A DNA stretch of 11,400 bases from Candidatus Hodarchaeota archaeon (GCA_030589605.1 JAUUVJ010000080.1:1-11400); one strand, 5' to 3'. Positions 1-7,098 are shown, counted from the first letter of the stretch. Translations and numbers: made by a program. Notes: generated by a model not told the origin, from the sequence alone.

Positions 1-41
1 AAGCATTAAAGGGCAGAAACTTGACAGAAATTCGACCAAAA

Positions 42-1244
42 ATGACAGTCAAATTCCTACCCGTTAGAAAATACATTCACGATTGCTTTAAAAACTTTCC
101 TTGGGCCTCAGAAAACCAATTCGAGACTGTATAGAACTATGTAGACCACCAGTTAGCAGGACGGGACAGAGGGCGACAAGCGATGCTACGGTCAGGAATG
201 AGTGAGTTGACCGATCGAATCACTGCGTACCATCTTAAACACCTGTCCTGCTATCTTGAACATTTTAAAAAAACCCAATTACGTCATAAACCAAAGGTTG
301 ATAAGAGACGGATCCATCAGCTAGCCTTTGATGACACCAGTCAAAAACGAGCTGGAAAGAACGTATTTGCTAGTGGTTACCATTATAATCATACACATAG
401 CAGCGTTGATTGGGGGCAAGTACTCGTCGACGTGGTTCATGTAAGTAATCGCATAGTAAATGTCGATTATCGTCCTTATTTATCACAATCATTTATTGAG
501 CGTGCAAACTACTCACAAGAGGACTTTTATACCAAAATCAAGATCGTTAGACAGCTGTTTCAAGATCATTCTCAGACAATCATCAGAAAGGGACTAGCTC
601 CATCCAAAATATGGGTATCGCTGGATTGTTGGTATGCATCAGAAGAATTAACAACCGATGTACGCCAATCGGGAGCAAATTTATTGCAAGGAGTGAAGAA
701 AGACACCCGTTGTGTCCTTTTCGGAAAGCTAAAACGTCTTGATGAAATATTTAAGCCTGAAAAGCAATGGTACTATCGGACAAACCCCCATTCTGGCAAC
801 CGAGTTTATTTTCAAGAAAAGGAGCTCGTTCTAAATCGCCATGGAAAGTGTAAGGTGTTTGCAGTGCGGAGAGGGAATGACCCTCGAATCCGTTATTATG
901 CGACTACTCGTTTGAAAATCACTTTTGAGGCCTTTTTACCTCGGTTACGGGCTCATTGGCAGGTTGAAACAATGCATCATGACTTAAAGCAGTATTTCAA
1001 TTTACGTGGATGCTTTTCAGGTAATGAAACGCTTAATCGTATTCATTGGCAAATTGACTATCTTCTCTACTTAATGTTTCGGCAATATCAAAATCAACAA
1101 CAGCAACAAGGACTCTCTGTCACTATTCCCAAACTGATTGCTCTTTATCGGTATCAATATGATGAAGTCCGTGCCCAACGGTGCTTTAATAGTCCAAAGA
1201 AACGTTTTCACTCCAGAAAGACGTTTCTCCGAGCTTTATGTTAA
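42..1244 (+). pseudogene. IS4/IS701-like DDE transposase, interrupted by an in-frame TAG
   Basis: The intact part (183-1244, 353 aa) has the layout of an RNase H-fold DDE transposase of the IS4/IS701 type. A first acidic pair D50/D51 lies in FDDTSQKRAGK, a second Asp D148 in VSLDCWYASEE, and the catalytic Glu E262 in HWQVETMHHDLKQ, with the E-x6-K spacing typical of this group. The same frame is open upstream to an ATG at 42 (MTVKFLPVRKYIHD...) and beyond it to the window edge, broken only by a TAG at 132-134. A full product from 42 would be 400 aa, a normal length for the family. Residues on both sides of the TAG read as coherent protein, so a nonsense change (for example CAG to TAG) is the simplest reading; restart at 183 or TAG readthrough are alternatives. 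Base composition looks less AT-rich than in the neighbours, as expected of imported DNA. Terminal inverted repeats were not found; the left end probably lies outside the window. Confidence 0.8.
132..134 (+). other. In-frame TAG codon inside the transposase frame
   Basis: Reading from the ATG at 42, codon 31 is TAG. Codons 1-30 and those after it are in one frame and look like ordinary transposase sequence. This marks either an inactivating point mutation or a recoded codon. Nothing seen here, such as tRNA-Pyl or a pyrrolysine synthetase, supports recoding. Confidence 0.75.
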
Positions 1245-1909
1245 AACCATGCTAAGTAATGTATCTTTAGTGAGATTCACACTGATTTCTATTCCTGATT
1301 TGTTTGATGCTAATTTCAAATTCTTTCCATCAATTCCCAGGATATTAGATTCGTGATTCAATAAATGCTCTTCTGCAGTTATAAGTCCTCTTTCTTTCAT
1401 TTCAAATAATAATTCGTTGAAGAAACTATTCAGATCTATCTGAAAGTCATTGGTTTCATATTTCTCAATTAGCTCAAGCAGATATTCTTTGACTATCCAC
1501 CTTTGAGGATGAAATCCTTCAAATTTCTTTATTATTCTATTAAAAATCAATACTCTTAGAGTTTGAAGATTATTAGGAATGAGCTGGACTTTATAAGAAA
1601 ATTCGATATCATTGATTATATCTTCTATTTCTTTTTCTGGGTGGTAAACCAACTCATTTCGATTAATCAATAAACATTCTAAGTCTTTTACAGAAATATA
1701 AGCCTGAATAGTTGATTCTCTTTCAATTTCTGGAGAAATATTGTTAAAATTACAAATATTACGCAAACTTTGAATCACGAGGTCATCAAGAATTGGAATA
1801 TTCTCTGCACGAAATTTTTTAATGATAGAGTTGTTTATTTCTTCATCTAAACGTCAGGAAGAAATTTAAGTTTTGTATATCCTGTAACACATGGAGTTAT
1901 CGATTTTAC
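1236..1909 (-). pseudogene. Frameshifted relic gene next to the transposase, function unknown
   Basis: A minus-strand frame from 1853 down to the TAA at 1236-1238 encodes about 205 residues. It has no ATG near its start; the first conventional start is GTG at 1776-1778. The residues before that GTG (DEEINNSIIKKFRAENIPIL) look like genuine protein. Another frame at 1850-1909 encodes ITPCVTGYTKLKFLPDV, which would join smoothly to LDEEINNS if one base were restored near 1850-1855. The relic is therefore probably one frameshifted gene lacking its 5' end. The last few codons (MVLT-stop) overlap the transposase stop by 9 bp and may come from the element, so the original C-terminus may have been replaced when the element inserted. 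The protein is rich in Glu, Ile, Asn and Lys and predicted mostly helical; I do not recognise the family. Confidence 0.5.
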
Positions 1910-2032
1910 TCAAATATGTGTTGCCAAAAACGCAAAATTGTCGGGGGAAAAGGCATTTTAGAATGGATTATTCTCAGATATAACATGATATTACAATTTC
2001 TCTAACTCTACTCTACTACTTCCTTTTTCATT

Positions 2033-2125
2033 TTAACAACTATTTGGAAGTTCTGCATCGTAGAAGTCGATCAATGTCTTTAAATCATCAGCCATCAACG
2101 AATCCCCACGACCAATCTCCCCTAC
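2033..2125 (-). pseudogene. Short C-terminal gene relic
   Basis: A minus-strand frame ending in TAA at 2033-2035 reads VGEIGRGDSLMADDLKTLID and continues FYDAELPNSC-stop. It has normal amino-acid composition and looks like the end of a lost protein, but no start codon context or upstream continuation is found: a TAA at 2126-2128 closes the frame. It is too short to assign. At 30 codons it could also be a chance open frame. Confidence 0.25.
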
Positions 2126-2139
2126 TTACCGTCTATTAG

Positions 2140-2427
2140 TACAATTACCATTGTTGGATTTCTCTTATTAATCGTATCGTCGAAAAATTCGGAGGATAAA
2201 AGATACACCAAGGCGGGATCTCGGGATCAATTGCAGCTTCTGGAGTCAAAAGAGGTGTAATGGTGTGTACCAGTTATTAATAATTTATTTTGCAGGGGAT
2301 ATTTCTCCATTTAGATTTTCGTGATGTTTACATAAATGATTTAACAGTAGACCATGATATGATACAGAGGGCAAGTTGGGGGGAGGGAGTACTGACAACT
2401 AGGGTAGGTAACGCAAAAATGAAATAA
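2140..2427 (+). pseudogene. Stop-interrupted relic, possibly Mrr-like restriction endonuclease fold
   Basis: One plus-strand frame stays readable over 96 codons except for a TAA at 2197-2199 and a TAA-TAA pair at 2278-2283. The middle piece reads KIHQGGISGSIAASGVKRGV followed by MVCTSY. This resembles the part of Mrr-type (restriction endonuclease-fold) proteins where a helix is followed by a strand of the type A-x-G-A-K-R-G-V-F-V-T-T-S. The piece after the double stop reads DFRDVYINDLTVDHDMIQRA and onward to a TAA at 2425-2427. The catalytic D...ExK residues expected upstream are not visible, so the family call is tentative. A chance run of open codons is a real alternative. Confidence 0.25.
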
Positions 2428-2450
2428 GTACAGAAATAAGTCAGTACTCC
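2386..2450. repeat. Perfect 11-bp inverted repeat, 43-bp spacer
   Basis: GGAGTACTGAC at 2386-2396 is matched exactly by its reverse complement GTCAGTACTCC at 2440-2450. Pairing does not extend outward or inward. It may be the ends of a very small mobile element remnant, a stem-loop, or a pair of sites for a DNA-binding protein. Confidence 0.6.
2421..2444 (+). repeat. Two tandem copies of a 12-bp unit
   Basis: GAAATAAGTACA (2421-2432) is followed directly by GAAATAAGTCAG (2433-2444), sharing the first nine bases. The second copy runs into the right arm of the inverted repeat at 2440-2450. Confidence 0.5.
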
Positions 2451-2718
2451 AAGGGTTGTTTACCAGATGCTAGGTTAAATAGGTTTAGTAACTGGCTTCA
2501 GTGACAAATGATAAAAATATGGTGATGAAACACAACAGTCAATCAAATAATCCTGAATCTTACTTTAGCTGATATAAGCCTTGAACACTATCTGTGACTT
2601 TTATTTATCAACCTAGCGTATTAATTATTGACCTTGGAAATCATCAAAGGTAAAAAATGGACTAATAGTCGATAGGGAACATATCATTTATGAGAAACCC
2701 AATAGTATTGTTGTTTTC

Positions 2719-3226
2719 TTAACTCGTACTTGTTTCAGAATTAGAAGTAGTCCCAAAAGCGACCAGTTTAACATTAGCTGTCTCGTATGTATCTCTATCT
2801 CGAATAACATCGCCTTTGGAATAGAAAACCTTAACTTGTGTCGTGGAACTGGTCAATTAGCCAAGTTTGTCTTGTAATAGAGCCACCAGATAATAATATT
2901 CGATCTATCTTCTATATTCATGAGATGAAAGGTTTTTTAGTTTCTCTTACAATTCTTCTATTTTTCTGAAAAATTACAAGACAAAAAAAGCAAACTCTTA
3001 AATTGTTTAAATTCCTAGATACTCGAATTAAATATTCATTTATGAGAAGATCTAATGGAGGTCGGACTCAATGTCCCTAGATGTCGGAATTTTATTTACA
3101 ACCGTGGATACGTTGGTATCTCTTTCTAAAAATCCGAAGGGATGGGAAAAATGATGGGTAGAATAAGGGGTCACTATTTTGATACCATAAACTTCAGAGA
3201 AATGTGAAATAACCTTCTCTATTGAA
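2719..3226 (-). pseudogene. Decayed minus-strand gene(s), function unknown
   Basis: Two separate pieces read as protein on the minus strand. The upstream piece (3055-3226 and a little further) reads EKVISHFSEVYGIKIVTPYS and continues through PFGFLERDTNVSTVVNKIPT to a TAG at 3052-3054. The downstream piece (2719-2904) reads EYYYLVALLQDKLG, a TAA at 2857-2859, then LTSSTTQVKVFYSKGDVIRD to a TAA at 2719-2721. Between them the frame is broken. No ATG with SD starts the upstream piece, which runs into the start of the response regulator gene on the other strand. The pieces may belong to one decayed gene or two. Wording such as ERDTNVS and VKVFYSKGD hints weakly at the substrate-binding part of an Hsp70-like protein, not enough to assign. 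Confidence 0.35.
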
Positions 3227-3246
3227 ATTGAAGGGGAAAAATGTAA

Positions 3247-4131
3247 ATGAGACCGAAAATATTAGTTGTTGAGGATAGTCTTAATATTTTATTTAATCTC
3301 AAATTAACACTAGAAATCAACAACTATGAGGTAATTACCGCGACAAATGGAAAAGAGGGGATTCATTTACTTTCAAAAATGGCATTTCTTCCTAACTTAA
3401 TCATTAGTGATATATTGATGCCCGTAATGGATGGGTATGAGTTTTTTGAAAATATTACGGGCAATCCCCATTGGGGTTTTATCCCGTTCATCTTTTTAAC
3501 CGCAAAAGCGGAACCTGAGGATATTCGTCTAGGAAGAATCCTTGGAGCAGATGATTATATCACTAAACCTTATAATGAAGAAGACTTATTGGCAATTATT
3601 AAAGGAAAGATTAAGAGAAGTAAAGAAAGAGAATTAATTCGAAGAAATATTGAAGAAAGAATTCTAACTATGCAAAAAGATGATACGAGACTTTCTATAA
3701 CAGAAGAAGAAGAACAAGCTATTTCCACCTTGTTTTTAATCTGGGATGAAGTTGAAGGCCCTGAACTTGTAGATTCTTATCCTCTTGATCCACCTTATGA
3801 ATCTGAGCGGTTTTTTGATATCGGAATTCAGTTATTTCAGGCATCTGTATCGATATTTGGCCAACATGGCGACCTTGGATCTGCAGGAATATTATTAACT
3901 GTAAAAAATATTGGTAAAGATGGATATATCTATTTTGATATCAAAAGAGATGAAGAGGTTAGAGGAGGAGAAAGATTATTCATGCTTGCAGTCTTGGCTC
4001 CAAAGATAAGTTATTTAAAATCATTGGAAATAAATGAGCTTCTTCAAAAGACTTCAGCTAAGATTAAAAAGTCGCTTAAATGGAGTTTAAGTAAAATCTG
4101 GACACAAGTCTCTGAAATTCTTATTGCATAA
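3247..4131 (+). CDS. Response regulator with REC domain and Asgard-type C-terminal domain
   Basis: Residues 1-120 form a complete two-component receiver domain. E9/D10 form the acidic pair, D55 in IISDILMPVMDG is the phospho-acceptor, T85 in FLTAKA and K107 in ITKPY are the conserved switch residues. After a charged helical linker (about 123-155) comes a domain of about 135 residues, starting STLFLIWDEVEGPELVDSYP and containing VRGGERLFMLAVLAPK. It is not a DNA-binding HTH. It resembles alpha/beta roadblock/longin-like modules I associate with Asgard archaeal proteins, so output is probably through protein contact rather than transcription (inference). The ATG at 3247 has a purine-rich GAAGGGG about 10-16 bases upstream. 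No histidine kinase is adjacent, so the partner is encoded elsewhere. A decayed minus-strand gene lies immediately upstream. Confidence 0.88.
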   Translation: MRPKILVVEDSLNILFNLKLTLEINNYEVITATNGKEGIHLLSKMAFLPNLIISDILMPVMDGYEFFENITGNPHWGFIPFIFLTAKAEPEDIRLGRILGADDYITKPYNEEDLLAIIKGKIKRSKERELIRRNIEERILTMQKDDTRLSITEEEEQAISTLFLIWDEVEGPELVDSYPLDPPYESERFFDIGIQLFQASVSIFGQHGDLGSAGILLTVKNIGKDGYIYFDIKRDEEVRGGERLFMLAVLAPKISYLKSLEINELLQKTSAKIKKSLKWSLSKIWTQVSEILIA

Positions 4132-4249
4132 TATTATTTTAATCCTCCTTAATGAGACGAATGTATACATTTTATGAAAAATCTGAAAAAAAACATTGAA
4201 TGATGTGTCATTACGAATTTACATTAAAATTGGAAGGATGTATTATTAG

Positions 4250-4486
4250 TTGAAAATTCCCCCAATGGACGAAATTTCTCAGAAAAGACTACAAGGGATT
4301 CTTATTGCTTTCTTAGAAGGAAAAAAGAATGTTAACTGGGTTGTGGGTTGTTTTAAACACGTTCCAGAATCTAAGTATGATTCTATCCTCTCAAAAGCAT
4401 TGAGTTTAGCTTGTATCAACCCTCAACGAGGAATAAAAATCTCCCAGATTCGTGAAAAACTTTATGGAAATTCTCTCAAAAATTAA
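4250..4486 (+). CDS. Small uncharacterised protein, 78 aa
   Basis: This basic, mostly helical small protein is not one I recognise. The start is inferred as TTG at 4250 because GGAAGG at 4232-4237 lies 12 bases upstream and an ATG at 4239 runs straight into a stop. An internal ATG at 4265 (MDEISQKR) is an alternative with a less well placed SD. Two helical segments, DEISQKRLQGILIAFLEGK and YDSILSKALSLACINPQRG, are predicted by composition, and there is no membrane span. It follows the response regulator by 118 bp on the same strand. Co-transcription is possible but not shown. Confidence 0.55.
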   Translation: MKIPPMDEISQKRLQGILIAFLEGKKNVNWVVGCFKHVPESKYDSILSKALSLACINPQRGIKISQIREKLYGNSLKN

Positions 4487-4500
4487 TTCTATATTCAAAG

Positions 4501-4512
4501 TTTTTATAAAAA
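4501..4512 (+). promoter_or_regulatory. Candidate TATA-like box upstream of the zinc-finger gene
   Basis: TTTTTATAAAAA is a 12-bp AT palindrome about 63-74 bases before the ATG at 4575. A start site about 25 bases downstream would leave a leader of roughly 40-45 bases. In DNA this AT-rich the match is weak evidence. Confidence 0.25.
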
Positions 4513-4574
4513 GGAGAGTGAGAGGCAAGTAACTTTTATTAAGTCAAAAGTTCTTTAAAATATAGGGATATACA

Positions 4575-4919
4575 ATGAAAAAACCTTGTAAATATTGCAA
4601 AAGAGAATTCGATAAAAAAAGTCTTAAGATTCATCAACAACATTGTAAGAAAAGACAAGATGCCGACAGAAATCTATTTAAGAACCTTCCTCCTTTTACC
4701 CAACCTCTGTCGTATGAATTTATGAGTGATGAGACCTATCAAGAATTTGGGATATCAATATCTAAAGAGGTGGAGCTACCAGATATATTAGAGGTCTTGA
4801 AAAACCAGTTTACCTGTCCTGAATGTAATCTTCAGCTTTTTCTAAAAGATCATGTAGCCCTTCAGTATTTAGAACGTCAGCAAGCACACGCTAAATCAGA
4901 ATACATCTTCAGGGGGTAA
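4575..4919 (+). CDS. C2HC zinc-finger protein, 114 aa
   Basis: The N-terminus carries a clear zinc-binding motif: C5-x2-C8-x11-H20-x3-C24 in PCKYCKREF...KIHQQHC. This is the pattern of C2HC (zf-C2HC_2-like) fingers found in archaeal and eukaryotic proteins. A second CPEC knuckle near the C-terminus is followed by His residues (KDH, QAH) that could complete a second zinc site. The middle (about 30-75) is Pro- and acid-containing without a recognised fold. The start ATG at 4575 is preceded by AGGGAT. The stop codon directly abuts the start of the next gene, so the two are probably translated from one transcript. Role is likely nucleic-acid or protein binding; no enzymatic motif is seen. Confidence 0.75.
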   Translation: MKKPCKYCKREFDKKSLKIHQQHCKKRQDADRNLFKNLPPFTQPLSYEFMSDETYQEFGISISKEVELPDILEVLKNQFTCPECNLQLFLKDHVALQYLERQQAHAKSEYIFRG

Positions 4920-5123
4920 GTGAGTACATTATTACTACAACATTCAGAACTACTTAAGGGACTCTCACCAGAAACCCTCACAGAATTTTTTAAGAATTTG
5001 ATCAACATTCTCTATTTTAAGGTGCCCTACCACACCGACAAGCGGGTATTTTATGCAAAATTAGGAGCAAAATTAACCCAATTCTTTGCCAATATCAATA
5101 GGCTTATCGAGGTGTGTAAATAA
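4920..5123 (+). CDS. Small uncharacterised protein, 67 aa, coupled to the zinc-finger gene
   Basis: The reading frame begins with GTG at 4920, immediately after the TAA of the zinc-finger gene. A GGGGG run ending 4 bases upstream lies inside that gene and can serve as ribosome-binding site. This arrangement argues for translational coupling and for a partner role. The protein is helical, with PETLTEFFKNLINILYFKVP and YAKLGAKLTQFFANINRLIE forming amphipathic stretches; no membrane span and no known motif. An alternative is that it is the remainder of a longer zinc-finger protein, but the different frame arrangement gives no direct support for that. Confidence 0.55.
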   Translation: MSTLLLQHSELLKGLSPETLTEFFKNLINILYFKVPYHTDKRVFYAKLGAKLTQFFANINRLIEVCK

Positions 5124-5429
5124 TCCAATTGTAGAACTAGAATCCAACATAGAGGAGGAGAGGTGAAATAAAGACTTGAAATGACAAATTCATTAGAAAT
5201 AATCAATGTGAAATAATTTACATATCCCTCTAAAAAATACAATTATTGGAATTATTATAGCACATTATAAACATATATGGAAATGGGGCCACTATTTCCA
5301 CTGAATTTTCATAAATAATTGTAATCAACTGATGGGATAGCTTGATCTAGTTGCTTCAGTTTCCAGTACACACTAATATTTGTTAAGGAAAAGTAGGTAA
5401 GATATATTAGCAAAGCTCGGAATTTAAAA
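5124..5429. other. Intergenic stretch, no gene seen
   Basis: No supportable gene on either strand. The one structure of note is a short hairpin, GGAAATGG at 5279-5286 pairing with CTATTTCC at 5292-5299 across a 5-base loop (one G-T pair). It is not followed by a T-run, so it is not called a terminator. Confidence 0.5.
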
Positions 5430-5686
5430 CTAAAATGCTTTCATCCGTAAAACAACAGGATAGATTTTCATTAATTCTTGAAGCGGTTGATAACATATTT
5501 CGCACATAGGTTGATTTAGATTAATTTGAGACACAACTAAAACTACCTTTTTACCATTTATCTGTTTAACGATACGATTTTTTGGTTTGAAATTGTTCCT
5601 AACCGCGAATGGCGATTCGTTGACTCTTTGTTAATTATTTCATTTATGCTTAAAAAAACATCCGCTGTTACTCCTTCAACGTGAGT
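5430..5686 (-). pseudogene. Frameshifted relic of a deaminase-like domain
   Basis: Two minus-strand frames join into one protein. The first (from 5686 down) begins THVEGVTADVFLSINEIINK. The second (5630 to the TAG at 5430-5432) reads NESPFAVRNNFKPKNRIVKQ, then GKKVVLVVSQINLNQ and PMCEICYQPLQELMKIYPVV. HVE followed by a helix and later P-x-C-x2-C followed by a helix is the zinc-binding and catalytic signature of the cytidine-deaminase-like fold (H and E at 5675-5683, cysteines at 5493-5495 and 5502-5504). VVLVVSQIN is the strand expected just before PxCxxC. The wording resembles toxin-type deaminases (SCP1.201/DddA-like group), although about 55 codons between the motifs is longer than usual. 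A shift near 5612-5628 and a TGA just before THVE (5687-5689) break it. It lies downstream of the exonuclease gene on the same strand. Confidence 0.45.
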
Positions 5687-5782
5687 TCAGTCGAGTTCAA
5701 AAATTAAACTCAAGAAATAATATTTTACCAAATGAAATAATGATTGATCTTTGAATCTAAACCCTCCCGAATCTTTTTGATG

Positions 5783-6979
5783 TTAATTCTCTATTCGGAA
5801 TAGTAATGTTCCTACTTTGTAGGAGTGTACTGTAATCTCCCAATGGTTAACATGTGGAAGTATTGAATCACAAATAATTACACATCTCCTTTTCTTAATT
5901 CCAGGAAAAATGTTTCTGACCTTACGGTTGTCTTCCTTTGTTTTAGGTAACGCGATTAAGCACTTCGGTTCATCAGAATCAAAGAACTGTAGTTTTACCT
6001 TTTTATTGCGAATAATAAGGGTTTTTACTCCATAAGAAGTTCTCGAACTTATTTCTTTGACACTATCAGGACCCATTTTTTCTGATTTTTCAACCTCTGT
6101 TGACACTCTTTTCTTTGCGGTTATATCATTTGGAGTTGATATTATTTTTAGTATAGCTTGTTTTGATTCTTCCAGAAATATTGAGCGTAATAATTTATAC
6201 TCATCTACTGATATCTCTCCCCGTGCAAGACGCATTTGAATTATGTCAATAGGTGTAAGAGAGGAAGGTGTACGTTTACGATGAGTGGCTTTAGTTTGAC
6301 GAGATATCTTTCGTTTCTCTTCTAGTTCTTTATTAAAACGTAAAAATCCAAGAAGTGGAGTCATTGTGTCAGCTATATTGTAAATTCCATATGGATCAAT
6401 TTCTTGCTTTGTCTTGAAAATTTTCGAATATATCTTTCGATCATCCTTACTTGTATCTTTTCGTTTAAAACGAAGTTTTTCCTCCTCAAAGGTATTTAAT
6501 TTACGGATCAGGGTTGAGGGGTCGATTATTACTTTAGGAAACTTATATGGGAGTTTATGTCTTTCAATCATTCTCTTAAGCACAGGTAAGTCAAAACTTT
6601 TATTAAAAACAACCAATGTACTGTCTGAATCAAATAAATTGAAGAAATCATCTAATATCGGAACTAAGCCATCTTTTATTCTAGTTATGTTAATCCATTG
6701 GTTTACTTGGATTGAATCATCCATCAGGCTAGTTAAACAAAGTAGGTAGATAAATCCTTCATACGCTTTGGGAATCCATGATACAGTCTCAATATCAAGT
6801 GAATGGATTTGTGAAAAATCTTTCCTTTCGTTCCAACATAACTTCAACAATCGTTCAATGTCTCCTGTAGGAGAATCCCAGAGTGCGCTACTTTCAATAG
6901 AATGACCGTTAGAATTCGCAGTGTACCTTACATCCCCCTTACGATACTCAATTTTGCGAAATATCAAGAATTGACTCAT
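5783..6979 (-). CDS. DnaQ-like 3'-5' exonuclease with SHOCT segment and extra C-terminal domain
   Basis: Residues about 55-215 carry the DEDDy exonuclease signature: D62-I-E64 in SLDIETVSW (Exo I), N126 and D130 in VVFNKSFDLPVLKRM (Exo II), an aspartate in VIIDPSTLIRK (D153), and Y200-x3-D204 in YNIADTMTPLL (Exo III). This places it in the RNase H-like/DnaQ superfamily, close to YprB-type ribonuclease H-like proteins; substrate DNA or RNA is unknown. Residues about 240-270 (PIDIIQMRLARGEISVDEYK) match the SHOCT module, usually a short oligomerisation or interaction helix pair. Residues 315-398 form a beta-rich, basic region without a recognised family. The ATG at 6979 has AGAAGG about 9 bases upstream. 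The same-strand gene at 7081-8001 lies about 100 bp upstream and is the likely operon partner. Confidence 0.75.
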   Translation of the reverse strand: MSQFLIFRKIEYRKGDVRYTANSNGHSIESSALWDSPTGDIERLLKLCWNERKDFSQIHSLDIETVSWIPKAYEGFIYLLCLTSLMDDSIQVNQWINITRIKDGLVPILDDFFNLFDSDSTLVVFNKSFDLPVLKRMIERHKLPYKFPKVIIDPSTLIRKLNTFEEEKLRFKRKDTSKDDRKIYSKIFKTKQEIDPYGIYNIADTMTPLLGFLRFNKELEEKRKISRQTKATHRKRTPSSLTPIDIIQMRLARGEISVDEYKLLRSIFLEESKQAILKIISTPNDITAKKRVSTEVEKSEKMGPDSVKEISSRTSYGVKTLIIRNKKVKLQFFDSDEPKCLIALPKTKEDNRKVRNIFPGIKKRRCVIICDSILPHVNHWEITVHSYKVGTLLFRIEN

Positions 6980-7062
6980 TATTTAACCTTCTGGTCAAGT
7001 AAGAATCCCCAGTAGTCTCCAATTGTTACAACTCCTAAGAGGATGCCATTTCCTACTTACAC

Positions 7063-7098
7063 ACACTCACCACTACGCTACTACTCACCACTACGGAT
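7063..7098 (-). repeat. Imperfect 18-bp tandem duplication at a gene end, giving two stops
   Basis: ACTCACCACTACG occurs at 7065-7077 and again at 7083-7095. Read on the minus strand the upstream gene ends R-S-G-E-TAG-TAG, then the same R-S-G-E codons recur and are followed by C-V-TAA. The unit is 18 bp, exactly six codons, so the duplication keeps the frame. It looks like a recent slippage event at the 3' end of the gene. Confidence 0.65.

Larger units (their letters stand above)
1910..2718. other. Intergenic stretch without an intact gene
   Basis: No intact gene is visible on either strand. The stretch contains a short relic on the minus strand (2033-2125), a stop-interrupted frame on the plus strand (2140-2427) and an inverted repeat with a small tandem repeat (2386-2450), each listed separately. 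From 2451 to 2718 I see only short frames and nothing that can be supported as a gene, RNA or terminator. Confidence 0.6.

Noticed and set aside
1..41. Terminal inverted repeat of the transposase element at the left edge
   Set aside because: Compared with the sequence just after the transposase stop (1241-1265), no convincing inverted match was found; the left end is probably outside the window.
2611..2652. Plus-strand PSVLIIDLGNHQR, resembling the phosphate-binding DxG motif of actin/Hsp70-like ATPases
   Set aside because: Only 13 codons with stops close by and no second motif; not enough to call a relic.
2862..2924. Minus-strand reading IDRILLSGGSITRQ, similar to the Hsp70/actin-like VGGS motif
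   Set aside because: The frame has stops just before and after it. The overlapping frame reads on continuously into the following protein-like piece, so the match is more likely chance.
5051..5242. Minus-strand open frame opposite the 67-aa gene
   Set aside because: It overlaps the coupled small gene antisense, has no SD and its composition looks like a mirror of AT-rich coding DNA.
5279..5299. Hairpin GGAAATGG/CTATTTCC as a terminator
   Set aside because: Short stem with a G-T pair, no T-run after it and too far from the preceding gene.
6414..6749. Plus-strand open frame of 111 codons inside the exonuclease gene
   Set aside because: It is antisense to the conserved exonuclease motifs, which are clearly coding, and its Ser/Leu-rich product is typical of a shadow frame.
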